Source: Arthrobacter sp. DNA4
Lineage (GTDB): Bacteria; Actinomycetota; Actinomycetes; Actinomycetales; Micrococcaceae
Direction: 5' to 3'
Length of the DNA stretch: 64,000 nt
Assembly (NCBI RefSeq): GCF_024362385.1
Contig: NZ_CP101466.1
Coordinates: 2,790,001 to 2,854,000 of the forward strand
A program made the translations under genes and the position numbers. The notes under the pieces were generated by a model. The model did not search any database, was not told where the DNA came from, and saw only the letters and a program-made list of their open reading frames with translations. Of this stretch, positions 17,281 to 27,415 are shown one piece after another; the first letter of the stretch is position 1, and each line of letters starts with the position of its first letter.

Positions 17281-18057
17281 CTAACGGCGGACGATGGGGT
17301 TGGACAGCCGGCCGATGCCCTCGATTTCCACCTCGAAGCGGTCGCCCTCCTTGACCAGCCCCACTCCGGCAGGGGTACCGGTCATGATCACGTCGCCTGG
17401 CAGCAGGGTAAACGCCTGGGACACCACGGACACCAGTTCGCGCACGCCACGGATCATCTGGCTGGTGCTGCCGTCCTGGCGCACCTCACCGTTCAGGCGG
17501 CCCTGGATCTGCAGGTCCTCCGTGTCCAGGTCGGTTTCGATCCAGGGACCCAGCGGCGCCGAGGTGTCGAAGCCCTTGGCACGGGTCCACTGCAGGTCGG
17601 TTTTCTGGACGTCCCGGGCCGTGAGGTCGTTGCCGCAGGTGTACCCGAAAATGACATCGCCCACGCGGTCTTCCGGCACGTCCTTGCAAATGCGGCCAAT
17701 GACCACGCAGAGTTCGGCCTCGAAGGAGACCTCCTCGGAAAACTCCGGCAGCACCACGGGGTCGTTGGGGCCAACGACGGCGGTGTTGGGCTTCAGGAAG
17801 AGCAGCGGCTGGGCGGGTACCTCGTTGCCGAGCTCATGGGCGTGCTCCACGAAGTTCCGGCCCACACCGATCACCTTGCTTCGGGGAATGATGGGCGCCA
17901 GCAGCCGGACGTCCTCCAGCTTGTGGCGCACGGAGGTACGCTCCACGCCGTTGAAGAAGGGGTCGCCGTGGATGACAGTGATTTCCTCACTGCCGGGAGC
18001 ACCTTCCACAACGCCGTACAGGGGATCGGAATCGACGACAAACCTGGCAATACGCAT
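17281..18057 (-). CDS. Fumarylacetoacetate hydrolase family protein
   Basis: 258-aa FAH-fold enzyme. GVGRNFVEHAHELGN, the metal-binding FEAELCVVIG, the GYTCGNDLTARDVQ core and the C-terminal VIMTGTPAGVG are all family signatures. Members hydrolyse or decarboxylate 2-oxo acid derivatives (for example acylpyruvate hydrolase or oxaloacetate decarboxylase). I use ATG 18057 (MRIARF), which matches the family start. It follows the beta-lactamase-fold gene after 10 nt and is probably co-transcribed with it and gltX. Confidence 0.92.
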   Translation of the reverse strand: MRIARFVVDSDPLYGVVEGAPGSEEITVIHGDPFFNGVERTSVRHKLEDVRLLAPIIPRSKVIGVGRNFVEHAHELGNEVPAQPLLFLKPNTAVVGPNDPVVLPEFSEEVSFEAELCVVIGRICKDVPEDRVGDVIFGYTCGNDLTARDVQKTDLQWTRAKGFDTSAPLGPWIETDLDTEDLQIQGRLNGEVRQDGSTSQMIRGVRELVSVVSQAFTLLPGDVIMTGTPAGVGLVKEGDRFEVEIEGIGRLSNPIVRR

Positions 18058-18067
18058 GGCTCCTACC

Positions 18068-18886
18068 CTACCGTCCCGGCGGCGCCGCCTGCCCTTCATC
18101 CCCGCCGCGCAGGTACGAGAGCTGGGCGGCCACGGACAGTTCGGCGGCGCGCCGGACGGAAGGTCCGACGCCGGCATAGACGGCGTCAGCCACCTCACCC
18201 ACGGTCGCGTCCCGGCCCAGCCGCGCCAGTGCAGCGCGGATTTGCGCCAGCCGTTCCTCCCGGTGCGTCCGGTAGTCGCGGGCTGCAGACTCCAGGGACG
18301 GCAGCACCGGGCCGTGCGCGGGCAGGACGGTTGCAGGGCCCATGGCCTCCAGCAGGTCCAGGGATGCAAGGTAATCGCCCAGCGTCCCGTCCGGGTAGTC
18401 CAGCACGGTGGTCCCCCGGCCAAGGATGGTGTCCCCCGTCAGCACCGATCCGTTCTGCCCGTCCGCCGGCAGATGGAAGCAGGCGGAGTCGGAGGTGTGG
18501 CCCGGGGTGGCAAGCACTGCGATCTCCAACCCTGCCACCCGGATAACTTCCCCGGACGCCAGGGGTTCTCCCCCGCCATGGCAGTGGTTGGCATCCATGG
18601 CGCGGACTGGTGCGCCCGTCAGCTCGTGCAGGCGCGCGGACCCGGCAGTGTGGTCCGCGTGCCGGTGGGTCACCAGGATCAGCTCCACGGTGCCAACGCC
18701 GGCCAGTGCGGCCAGGTGCGTTTCATCCTCCGGTCCGGGATCCACCACCACCACGGCAGAATGCGCGGGCGCGCGCAGGACGAAGGAGTTGGTGCCGTCC
18801 AGGCTCATGGGACCCGGGTTGGGGGCAAGGAAGAATTGCGTGAGTGCGCTGCTCCGCTGCAGGACCGGGCCGGAATTGAAAGTCAC
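18068..18886 (-). CDS. Metallo-beta-lactamase fold hydrolase
   Basis: 272-aa protein with the zinc motif THRHADHTAG, further ligands in TPGHTSDS and TGDTILG, and a C-terminal winged-helix-like tail (HREERLAQIRAALARLG onward). This arrangement resembles LACTB2-type RNA/thioester hydrolases rather than true beta-lactamases. The start is GTG. It opens the minus-strand group that continues with FAH and gltX. Substrate unknown. Confidence 0.87.
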   Translation of the reverse strand: MTFNSGPVLQRSSALTQFFLAPNPGPMSLDGTNSFVLRAPAHSAVVVVDPGPEDETHLAALAGVGTVELILVTHRHADHTAGSARLHELTGAPVRAMDANHCHGGGEPLASGEVIRVAGLEIAVLATPGHTSDSACFHLPADGQNGSVLTGDTILGRGTTVLDYPDGTLGDYLASLDLLEAMGPATVLPAHGPVLPSLESAARDYRTHREERLAQIRAALARLGRDATVGEVADAVYAGVGPSVRRAAELSVAAQLSYLRGGDEGQAAPPGR

Positions 18887-19019
18887 GGACCCATCCTTGC
18901 ATCCATGGCCACCCCTCCCCCAGCCTGGCCGCTGCGGGCCGCGGAATAGAAGGGCGCCGGCTGCGGGTTGGCACCAGTGACAGCACCACGATCTCCATCA
19001 GGAAGCCGGATACCCGCCC

Positions 19020-19613
19020 ATGAGCACAGCATCACTCGCAGACCTTCTCGCCCAGGCGGACGCCGACGGCCACGACCACTCGGCCACCGAAAAGGCCACT
19101 GGCCTGCTGCACGTCCACAACCACGCCACGGGCAGCATCGTCTGGTTCCCGACGTGGCGGAAGTTCCGTGAAACCCCGGACTGGACGGAGGCCGTCGCCG
19201 GCATCTCCGCGGAACTCGATGCCGCCTCCGCGCCGGCAGACCAGGCAGGCGCCGCAATCGTTGCCACGGACCTGGAATCCCTGCTGGACCAGGCCGCCCG
19301 GTCCGGCGATGCCAACCTCTTCGTGCAGGAGAACCTCACCCGGCACCTGACCAGGACCTGGGCTGTGGGCGATGCCGTGGCGAAGGCCGCCGACAAGGAC
19401 CTGTTCACCAGCGGCCCCACCCCTGCCGTTTTCGCCGGCTACCCGTACGACGTCTATGCCCAGGACGGTGCCGTGTTCGCCACGGCCCTTTGGAACGACC
19501 TCATCGACGCGCGGCGCAACCGGGCTTTGGCGGAGGAAGCGGCCCGCAAGGCGCTCAAGCCGGTCTCCCGAAAAGCCATGAAGAACGCGGCCCGGAAGGC
19601 AGCACGCCGCTGA
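19020..19613 (+). CDS. Hypothetical cytoplasmic protein
   Basis: 197 aa, no signal peptide or membrane segment. It has an acidic, Ala-rich body, a Trp/His-containing N-terminal region (HVHNHATGSIVWFPTWRKF) and a strongly basic tail rich in Lys and Arg (KPVSRKAMKNAARKAARR), which could bind nucleic acid. I do not recognise a family. It is divergent from the metallo-hydrolase gene and convergent with ilvE. Codon use and third-position GC look native. Confidence 0.75.
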   Translation: MSTASLADLLAQADADGHDHSATEKATGLLHVHNHATGSIVWFPTWRKFRETPDWTEAVAGISAELDAASAPADQAGAAIVATDLESLLDQAARSGDANLFVQENLTRHLTRTWAVGDAVAKAADKDLFTSGPTPAVFAGYPYDVYAQDGAVFATALWNDLIDARRNRALAEEAARKALKPVSRKAMKNAARKAARR

Positions 19614-19632
19614 CCAACCCGCCGTCGGCTGA

Positions 19633-19684
19633 AACGCAGAACGGCGCCTGCCGGACCAAAGTCCGGCAGGCGCCGTCGTGCGTT
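19633..19684. terminator. Strong bidirectional hairpin before ilvE end
   Basis: ACGGCGCCTGCCGGAC (19641-19656) and its exact complement (19661-19676) close a CAAA loop; AACGCA/TGCGTT extends the stem beyond a 2x2 internal loop. It separates the convergent hypothetical gene and ilvE. Confidence 0.8.
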
Positions 19685-19695
19685 GAAGCCTGAAA

Positions 19696-20808
19696 CTATG
19701 CCAGGCGGGTGAGCCAGCCGTGGGTGTCCGGCTCGGCGCCGGTCTGGATGCCCAGGAGCTTTTCACGGATGGCCATGGTGACCTCGCCGGCCTTGGCGTC
19801 CTCGGAGCCGATGAACTCGGTGTCATCCTTCAGGACCCCGATGGGAGTGATCACAGCTGCGGTACCGCAGGCGAACACCTCGGTGATCTCGCCGGACGCC
19901 ACGCCGTCGCGCCACTCGTCCAGGGTGATCTTGCGTTCGGCCACCTCGCGGCCCATGTCCTTGGCCACCTGGATGACGGACATGCGGGTGACGCCTTCCA
20001 GGATGGTGCCGGTCAGGGCGGGAGTGGCCAAAGACCCGTCCTTCATGACGAAGAACACGTTCATGCCGCCCAACTCTTCCACGGCGTTGTCGTTGGCCTG
20101 GTCCAGGAACAGCACCTGCTTGCAGCCGTTGGCTTCGGCTTCCTGCTGCGCGATCAGGGAGGCAGCGTAGTTGCCGCCGCACTTGGCGTCGCCGGTGCCG
20201 CCGCGGCCTGCACGGGCGTAGTGACGCGAGATCCAGATGGACACCGGCTTGAGTTCGCCGCCGAAGTAGTTGCCGGCCGGCGACGCGATCACGCGGAAGG
20301 ACACTTCACGGGCTGCCCTGACACCCAGAAAGGCCTCGGTGGCGATCATGAAGGGCCGCAGGTAGAGCGCTTCGCCGTCGCCGGAGGGCACCCATTCCTT
20401 GTCCACGGCCACCAGTTCACGGATTGCGCCAAGGAAGTATTCGGCCGTCAGCTCGGGCAGGGCAAGCCGGCGCGCGGACTTGTTCAGGCGTGCCGCGTTG
20501 GCTTCGGGACGGAAGGTCCAGACGGAGCCGTCCGCGTGGCGGTAGGCCTTGAGCCCTTCGAAAATCTCCTGGCCGTAGTGGAAGACAGCGGCGGAGGGGT
20601 CGAGCACGATCGGACCGTAGGGTTCGATCCGGGCGTCGTGCCAGCCGCCGTTGCCGTCCGCGTCCACGCTGTAGTCGACGATGGCGGTGTGGTCGGTGAA
20701 GTAGTTGCCGAATCCCGGGTTTGCCAGGATGGCTGCACGCTCTTCGGCGGACTTCGGGTTCTCCGAGGGCTGCCGGGTGAATTCGACGCCATGGGCGGTC
20801 TGAGTCAT
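19696..20808 (-). CDS. ilvE: Branched-chain amino acid aminotransferase
   Basis: PLP fold-type IV aminotransferase that performs the last step of Val, Leu and Ile synthesis. The 370-aa protein has the PLP-binding Lys in GTGDAKCGGNYAAS, the substrate loop YLRPFMIAT, and the C-terminal EVFACGTAAVITPIG that binds the cofactor phosphate. Length matches the long bacterial group. It follows leuB on the same strand after a 103-bp gap that includes a 14-bp palindrome. Confidence 0.97.
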   Translation of the reverse strand: MTQTAHGVEFTRQPSENPKSAEERAAILANPGFGNYFTDHTAIVDYSVDADGNGGWHDARIEPYGPIVLDPSAAVFHYGQEIFEGLKAYRHADGSVWTFRPEANAARLNKSARRLALPELTAEYFLGAIRELVAVDKEWVPSGDGEALYLRPFMIATEAFLGVRAAREVSFRVIASPAGNYFGGELKPVSIWISRHYARAGRGGTGDAKCGGNYAASLIAQQEAEANGCKQVLFLDQANDNAVEELGGMNVFFVMKDGSLATPALTGTILEGVTRMSVIQVAKDMGREVAERKITLDEWRDGVASGEITEVFACGTAAVITPIGVLKDDTEFIGSEDAKAGEVTMAIREKLLGIQTGAEPDTHGWLTRLA

Positions 20809-20834
20809 GGTTCCTCCACGATCGGCCGCCCGGG

Positions 20835-20848
20835 GTTCAGCGCTGAAC
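20835..20848. other. 14-bp perfect palindrome upstream of ilvE
   Basis: GTTCAGCGCTGAAC lies 26 bp before the ilvE ATG and is flanked by GCCGCC/GGCGGC arms. It may be the end of the leuB transcript or an operator for ilvE; there is no T-run to favour termination. Confidence 0.45.
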
Positions 20849-20911
20849 GGGAAGGCGGCATTTGGTGATTCGAGTAAAGCTTACGCCCGATGCCGGCGGC
20901 CCCGGCGCGGG

Positions 20912-21964
20912 CTACAGGCCGGCAGTGATGGCGTCGCCCACGGCGCTGGTGCTGCGTGCGGTACCGTCGCGCTTTTCGACGTCGGCGACGACGGCCGCTT
21001 CGATCCTGCGGGCAGCGTCGGTGTAGCCGAGGTGGTCCAGCAGGAGCGCGGCGGAGAGGATGGCCGCGGTGGGGTCAGCCTTGCCCTGGCCGGCGATGTC
21101 CGGCGCGGACCCATGGACCGGTTCGAACATGGACGGCGCGGTGCGGTCCATGTTGATGTTGCCGGAGGCTGCCAGGCCGATGCCGCCGGTGACGGCCGCG
21201 GCGAGGTCGGTGAGGATGTCGCCGAAGAGGTTGTCGGTGACGATGACGTCGAAGCGGGACGGGTCGGTGACCATGAAGATGGTGGCCGCGTCCACGTGCA
21301 GGTAGTCATGGGTGACCCCGGGGAATTCCTTGGCCACGGCTTCGACGGTGCGCTTCCACAGGTGCCCGGCGAAGACCAGGACGTTGTGCTTGTGCACCAG
21401 GGTGACGTGCTTGCGCTCCCGCAGGCTGGCGCGGCGGAATGCGTCGCGGACTACGCGCTCCACTCCGTGGGCGGTGTTCAGGGACACTTCGGTGGCTACC
21501 TCGTGCGGAGTTCCCGCCCGCAGCGTGCCGCCGTTGCCCACGTACGGACCCTCGGTTCCTTCGCGCACCACGATGAAGTCGATGGTGCCGGGGTTGGCCA
21601 AGGGGCTGCCGACGGTTCCGTAGAGCCGTGACGGCCGCAGGTTGACGTAGTGGTCCAGGCTGAAGCGCAGCTTGAGCAGCAGCTCACGCTCGATGATGCC
21701 GGACGGGATGCGGGTATCGCCGGGGGCGGCACCCACAGCGCCGAAGAGGATGGCATCGCGGGTCTTCAGGTCGGCGAGGACTGCATCCGGCAAGGTCTCC
21801 CCCGTGGCCAGCCAGTGCTCGGCGCCGAGCTCATAGTGGGTCGGCTTGAGCTCCACGCCCTCCGCCGCCACAGCCTTTTCCAGGACTTTGATGGCCTCGG
21901 CAATGACCTCGGGGCCGATGCCGTCGCCGGGAATAACTGCAAGATCGATGGAGGATGCGCTCAT
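20912..21964 (-). CDS. leuB: 3-isopropylmalate dehydrogenase
   Basis: NAD-dependent oxidative decarboxylase giving 2-oxoisocaproate in leucine synthesis. The 350-aa protein has the N-terminal [11 protein letters not shown], substrate residues in the RxxLxLR-like region [18 protein letters not shown], and [19 protein letters not shown]. Upstream, TTGACC (21996-22001) and TACCCT (21971-21976) lie 19 nt apart and the -10 ends 6 nt before the ATG with no Shine-Dalgarno, so the mRNA may be leaderless. Confidence 0.97.
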   Translation of the reverse strand: MSASSIDLAVIPGDGIGPEVIAEAIKVLEKAVAAEGVELKPTHYELGAEHWLATGETLPDAVLADLKTRDAILFGAVGAAPGDTRIPSGIIERELLLKLRFSLDHYVNLRPSRLYGTVGSPLANPGTIDFIVVREGTEGPYVGNGGTLRAGTPHEVATEVSLNTAHGVERVVRDAFRRASLRERKHVTLVHKHNVLVFAGHLWKRTVEAVAKEFPGVTHDYLHVDAATIFMVTDPSRFDVIVTDNLFGDILTDLAAAVTGGIGLAASGNINMDRTAPSMFEPVHGSAPDIAGQGKADPTAAILSAALLLDHLGYTDAARRIEAAVVADVEKRDGTARSTSAVGDAITAGL

Positions 21965-22055
21965 GGTTTCAGGGTAGCCAAGACATCCATATGCTGGTCA
22001 AAACGTCTCAGCTTTTGGACATGAGCGCGTCCGCCGGGCTCGCGGAGGAAGGAAC

Positions 22056-23612
22056 CTACTCCGCTGGTTCCTCGAACTTGGGGAACACCGGGGTGGGAGC
22101 GGGCAGCGGCGTACCGGGCACGATCGGGGTTGCGATTGCCGCGAACTGCCGGGCGTCGCCTTCCGGCTGGCCGAGGGCGTCCAGGAGCTTGGCCGTGGCG
22201 TCGGGCATGACCGGCTGGGCCAGGACCGCCACGATCCGCAGGACCTCCAGCGTCACGTACAGCACGGTGTTCATGCGTTCGACGTCGGTCTTCCGCAGGA
22301 CCCAGGGTGCCTGCTCGGCGAAGTAGGCGTTGGTGTGGTGCAGCACGCTCCAGATGGATTCCAGGGCGCGGCTGAACTCCTGCTTGTCGAAGGCGGCGCG
22401 GGCGGCGTCGAGGAGTCCGTTCGCCTGGGCGAGGATCGCGTTGTCCTCTGCCGTGAAGGCTGCGGGCGTGGGAACGGCGGCCCCGCAGTTTTTCGCCACC
22501 ATGGACAGGGAGCGCTGGGCCAGGTTGCCGAAGTTGTTGGCCAGGTCCGAGTTCATGCGGCCCACGATGGCCTCGTGGTTGTAGCTGCCGTCCGCGCCGA
22601 AGGGAACCTCGCGCAGGAAGAAGAACCGCACCTGGTCCAGGCCGTAGCGGGCAACGAAGTCCGCCGGTGCCACCACATTGCCCAGGGACTTGGACATCTT
22701 GACCCCGTTGTTGTGCAGGAAGCCGTGGATCATGACGCGCTTGGGCAGTTCCAGCCCTGCGCTCATGAGGAAGGCGGGCCAGTAGATGGCGTGGAACCGG
22801 GAAATGTCCTTGCCGATGATGTGGAGATCGGCTTACCAGTACTTCCGGAACTTCTCCGAGTCCACGTCCGGGTACCCCACCCCGGTCAGGTAGTTGGTCA
22901 GCGCGTCCACCCAGACGTACATGACGTGCTTGTCGTTGCCCGGGACGGGAACGCCCCAGTCGAAGGTGGTCCGGCTGATGGACAGGTCCTCCAGGCCGCG
23001 CTTGACGAAGCTGATGACCTCGTTGAACCGGTACTGGGGTGCGCCGAACTCCGGGTGGGATTCGTAGAGGGCCAGCAGCTTGTCCTGGTAGGAGGAGAGC
23101 CGGAAGAAGTAGCTCTCCTCCGCCGTCCACGTCACCTCGGTGTCCGTCTCTTTCGAGTAGCGCACGCCGTCGTCCTTCACCACGGTCTCATCCTCGGCGT
23201 AGAAGGCCTCGTCCCGAACGGAGTACCAGCCTTCGTACTTGTCGAGGTAGATGTCGCCGTTGGCTTCCATCTTCTTCCAGATGGCCTGCGAGGCAGCGTA
23301 GTGGTCCGGGTCGGTGGTGCGGATGAACCGGTCGTAACTAATGCCCAGGGCGGAGTGCGCCCCCTTGTAGACCGCAACGTTCCGGTCCACCAGTTCCTTG
23401 GGGGTGATGCCTTCCTTCTCCGCCGTCTGGGCAATCTTCATGCCGTGCTCGTCGGTGCCGGTCAGGAACATCACGTCAAAGCCGTCCAGCCGCTTGAAGC
23501 GCGCCATGGCGTCGGTGGCAATGTACTCGTAGGCATGCCCGATGTGCGGCACGCCGTTGGGGTAGGTGATGGCCGTGGTGATGTAGAACGGCGTTTTCTC
23601 TGGAGCAGTCAC
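22056..23612 (-). pseudogene. metG: Methionyl-tRNA synthetase interrupted by an in-frame stop
   Basis: Charges tRNA-Met. The N-terminal part (259 codons) has HIGH in [20 protein letters not shown]; the C-terminal part has KMSKSLGN and the anticodon-binding domain. Both parts are in one reading frame, separated only by TAA at 22833-22835 (codon 260), in [16 protein letters not shown], where other MetRS have Pro. Changing a Pro codon to TAA needs two substitutions. The downstream piece could start at ATG 22766 but would lose the 23 intervening codons. MetRS is normally essential, so this is a sequence error, a genuine lesion with a second metG elsewhere, or read-through. Confidence 0.9.
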
Positions 23613-23648
23613 GTTCGGACGGTTACCTTCGGTGCGTAAGGGGGCGGA

Positions 23649-24404
23649 CTAGATCAGTTCTGTCAGGGTATCGCTCAGACGCACCAGTTCGTGGTCGTGC
23701 GAGGCCACCAGGACGGCGATGCCATCGGAGGTGGTGTCCTTCAGGATGCTGATGATGCGGTTGGCGGAGGCACGGTCCAGGGAGGCGGTGGGCTCATCCA
23801 CCACCAGCACCCTGGTGCCGAGGATCAGTGCCCGGGCGATGGCCACGCGCTGGCGTTCACCGCCGGACAGCTGGGCAGGGCGGTGCCGCATGCGGCGGCC
23901 CAGGCCCACCAGGTCCAGCAGGTCCTTGGCCATGTCCCGCCGTTGCTCCACTTCGCCGTCCGGAACGGCGGGCAGGAGGACGTTTTCCAGGGCGCTCATG
24001 CCGTCGATCAGGGCGCCGCCCTGGTCCACGTAACCGATCAGGGCGCGACGGCGGTCGGCGATTTCGTCGTCGCCCATGCTTTCGAGCGAATCACCTTCCC
24101 AGAACACGCGGCCCGACGTCGGCAGGGTAAGTCCCGCGCCGACGGTCAGGATGCTGGTCTTGCCGGAGCCGCTTCGGCCGGCGACGCAGTGCATCTCGCC
24201 CGCGTGCAGGGTCAGGTCGAAGCCTTCCACCACGCTCACGGCCTCGGCGCCGCCCTTTCCGCCGCCATAGCGGATGGTGATGTCGCGCATCTCCAGCGGG
24301 GTGGCGTGGTCGGCCGACTTGACGATGGTGTTGGCCCGGGTCTGCAGGGGGACCTCGTTGGAGCCGCTCCTGCGGCTGCGCTGGACGTTCGTCGGGTTTG
24401 TCAT
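23649..24404 (-). CDS. ABC transporter ATP-binding protein (MacB/LolD type)
   Basis: 251-aa ATPase with Walker A GRSGSGKTS, signature LSGGERQRVAIARAL, Walker B VLVVDEP and the switch His in ASHDHE. The N-terminal extension of about 40 residues before the domain is Ser/Arg-rich. It belongs with the FtsX-like permease immediately upstream, whose TGA overlaps this ATG (ATGA). Such pairs extrude or act mechanically on envelope substrates; the substrate is not known. metG follows 36 nt downstream. Confidence 0.93.
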   Translation of the reverse strand: MTNPTNVQRSRRSGSNEVPLQTRANTIVKSADHATPLEMRDITIRYGGGKGGAEAVSVVEGFDLTLHAGEMHCVAGRSGSGKTSILTVGAGLTLPTSGRVFWEGDSLESMGDDEIADRRRALIGYVDQGGALIDGMSALENVLLPAVPDGEVEQRRDMAKDLLDLVGLGRRMRHRPAQLSGGERQRVAIARALILGTRVLVVDEPTASLDRASANRIISILKDTTSDGIAVLVASHDHELVRLSDTLTELI

Positions 24405-27198
24405 TGGACCACTTTCGTTGCAATCGGTATCCAGCAAATTACAGCCACCAGCCCGGCCACGGCAGCCCAGATGGCTGCATAGGGGGCCAGCAGCAGGCCG
24501 ATGCCCAGGGCGCCCAGCACGCCCAGCGGCAAGGCCACGATTCCCACCAGTGCGTTTTCGAACAACCGGACCTGGCGGAGCATGTCCGGGTTCCAGCCCA
24601 TGGCCTGGAGGATGCCAAGGTACTGCCGTTTGGCATTGAGCTCGAAGCGTCCCGTCACCAGGGTCAGCACCAGCCCCACGGCCACGCCGGCAAGCGCCAG
24701 CAGGATGCTGGGCAGCGTTACGCTCGCTGCGGCCAGCCCGCTCAGGGCGCTTGCTCCGGCGGCGCGCGGAATGTCGATCAGCAGGGCGATCAGGCCGCCG
24801 ACCGCAGCACCGAAGACACCAACCGCGACTGCCAGGGACAAGGTGTTGAACTTGTTGGTGCTCAGCTGCCGGTTGGCGAAGGTCAGTGGCGAGTCGACCG
24901 GGATGAGGCGTTCGTCGTGCTGCGGTTCCTGGTCAATGACGTCGCGGTGCCGGAGCTGCCGGGCGGCAAACAGGGCCGCAGCGCAGTAGAGCACCAGGAC
25001 AGCGGCGCACACCAGGGCGGTGGCCAGGCTCCAGCTCAGCAGGCTCAGGACGATGCCCGCAGCGGCGAGCAGCACGGCGCCGACGCCGAATTCCTCCAGC
25101 ACCCAGCTGCGGATCCGCCGCTGGGTCCAGCCCATGGCCCGCAGTGTTCCGGCCTCGCTGCGGCGTTTGCGGATGTAGCTCACGGTCGATGCGCCCGTCA
25201 GGAGGGCGGCCCCGCACAGCGTCAGGAAGAGCAGGGTGATGTTGGTCCCGGAAAGAGCTCCGGCCACCGCTTCGGCGGCATTTTGCCGTACCCAGGACTG
25301 CTGCACCGTGCCCAGTGCCGATTCCTTGCCGGCTCCGTCCTTGGAGTAGCCCGGAACGAAGATGCTGGTGTCCTCACGGGCCGAACCGGCCACCACAGTG
25401 GCGTCCAGGCCCATGTCCCGGATCTCGGCGGCAAGCTTCTCCACCTCCGGCTGGGCGTCCTTCCAGCTGCCCGGCGCCTTGGCGCGGACGCGGACGGCGT
25501 CGATGACGGCGGCGTTCTGCTTGTAGCCACGAGCCGCGGCGAGTCCGTAGTAGTCGGTGATGGCACCGGCGGACTGGCTGGCCAGGCCGGTGGCACTGAG
25601 CGACGGCTTCAGTTCCGCTGCCGGCACGTCCTTGCCGGTCGCGTCCTTCTCCAGGGTGAACGGCGTGGGGTCGTACCCTCCGAGCGGAAGCTTGTTCACG
25701 TCACCGGAGGCTGCCTCAACTGCGGCGGGGTCGAACGTGCCGTAGACCATGGGCAGCGGCGAGGCGGCCTGCTGCTGGCCGGTGGGCAGGTTGTCCCGGT
25801 ACGACCGCTCGTCCACGGGGTCGCGCTGGGTCTGGTCAACGGGGGCGCCGTTGGCGGCCTTGTCCGGCAGCCGGTTGACGGTGACCCACTCACCGGGAAC
25901 GGCGGTCTTGTCCACGGCGCCGTTGGCGGCTGTGTCACCGTCCGTGTACTTGGGGGCTCCGGCAAAGTTGGTGCTCCACTTGGCGGGTGTGTACAGGCCG
26001 GGGTTGAAGTTTCCGTTGCTGCCCAGGAGGGACGAGTGGTCCGTGGAGCCGGGCCAGGACAACACGAAGGGGTCCTTGGAAACGAAGGGCAGGTAGTCCT
26101 TGCCCAGGGACTTCGACACGGTGCCGACGTCCTTGACTACCTTGCCGGCGCCGTCAATTTCCTCGATCTTGACGTTGTACTTAAGGTCCAGCGTCGTACC
26201 GGAGCGGACAATCAGTGGAACTGCCTGCGAGGCGCTGGTCAGCTGGCCGGTGCGCTTGGCCTGCTGGTACTGGGTCATCAAGGGGGCCCAGTACTTGAGC
26301 TTGACGCCCAGGAAGTCCGGCCCTTCCTTCAGCTGGTCCATGCTGATGCCCTTGGTGAAGAGCCCTTCCAGGTAGCGGCCCACGGCGCCTGCGTCACGCG
26401 CATCAGCGGGGGGCGCCTTCTCCAGCGGAGCAAGGAAGTCGCCGGCGGAGCCGAGCAATGCCCGTTCGGCGGCAGGGTCGACGGCCACGACGGACTCGGT
26501 GACCTCAGGGGCGAGCGGCAAGGCCACGGAGAGGTTGAAGAGGTTGTGCTCCGAGCCATGCGGCGGGCGGGGAACTTGATGCCGGTCTCCCCTTCTGCCG
26601 GGGCGATGCGGATGCTGCTGCCGCCAGGTGCCTTTTCCTCCACGAGGCGCGCCTTGCCCAGGCTGCCCTCGGCCGTGGTCTTGAAGAGCGTCTGCTCGGA
26701 GTGTCCATCGGAGCTCACGGCGCTGGCGGTCAGGCGGTACTTCTTGGCAGCATCGGTCAGCACCGATTCAGCGGCGGGCCACTTGTCCGGCGCGGTGGCG
26801 CCGGCAGCCTGGTCCGCCGTGGCGGTGCCTGCCAGTCCTGCGTTGTAGCCGAGGTAGTCCATGGCGTCGAGGCGGGGCGTCTCGAGGTTCTGTGTGACGC
26901 GGGAGACCAGGCTGATGGGGGCGGCTACGGAGGTGCCGGACAGCTTCCTGATGGAGTCCAGCTGGTCAAAGCCGATGCCGCCAGCGCCGTTGGCGATCTC
27001 GGGCTGCAGCAGCGCCCCGGACGGCGCCTTCGCCTGGACCAGGATGTCGTAGAGCCCCCTCGAATTTTCATTGACCGTCCGGTTGAGCGCAGCCTGTGAC
27101 TGGCTCTGGACGACGACCGACAAGCACATGGCTGCGATCAAGATGGCCGCGGTCAACAGCAGCACCCTGCTTCTGATGAACCTCTGGACGGCGTTCAT
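24401..27198 (-). pseudogene. FtsX-like ABC permease with a frameshift
   Basis: Reads as a single roughly 930-aa permease if one base is restored. The N-terminal part (from ATG 27198, MNAVQRFIRSRVLLLTAAIL) has a membrane segment and a large extracytoplasmic region; it loses frame at about 26556, where ATGGCTCGGAG would read M-G-S-E with one more G. The second part continues SEHNLFNLSVALPL, the rest of the outer domain, then paired FtsX membrane blocks with VSYIRKRRSEAGTLRAMGW and KRQYLGILQAMGW. The 2798-nt span plus one base is divisible by three. Confidence 0.85.
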
Positions 27199-27283
27199 GG
27201 AACTCCCTGAAACCTGGATTGCGTGCGCGCACATCCATCCCCCGGGCAGACGTGGGCAATGACGGACGGATGTGCAAAAGGTA

Positions 27284-27345
27284 TTGGCCGGTCTGCCGGC
27301 TATGGTCCCGAATCAGGACGTAGCCATTGTAAGCAGACCGGCCAA
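27284..27345. terminator. Large nested hairpin downstream of serA
   Basis: TTGGCCGGTCTGC (27284-27296) pairs exactly with 27333-27345. Inside, GGCTA/TAGCC and GTCC/GGAC nest in order, giving one long stem. It lies between serA and the permease start, followed on the minus strand by CCTTTTGC. It probably terminates serA transcription, but its size is unusual. Confidence 0.6.
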
Positions 27346-27415
27346 TCATACGTGGCTCCGCACGGACGTACCCTTGCGGAGGAGCGGCTTTCGGCGTTTC
27401 GGCCGGTGTGTCGCG

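Noticed and set aside
18068..18886. Beta-lactamase resistance gene
   Set aside because: The metallo-hydrolase lacks a signal peptide and resembles LACTB2-type enzymes next to housekeeping genes.
23613..23648. T-box or SAM riboswitch ahead of metG
   Set aside because: Only 36 nt separate metG from the ABC gene and there is no matching structure.
24398..26848. An 816-codon open frame antisense to the permease
   Set aside because: It lies opposite clear FtsX-like coding sequence and has no recognisable domain.
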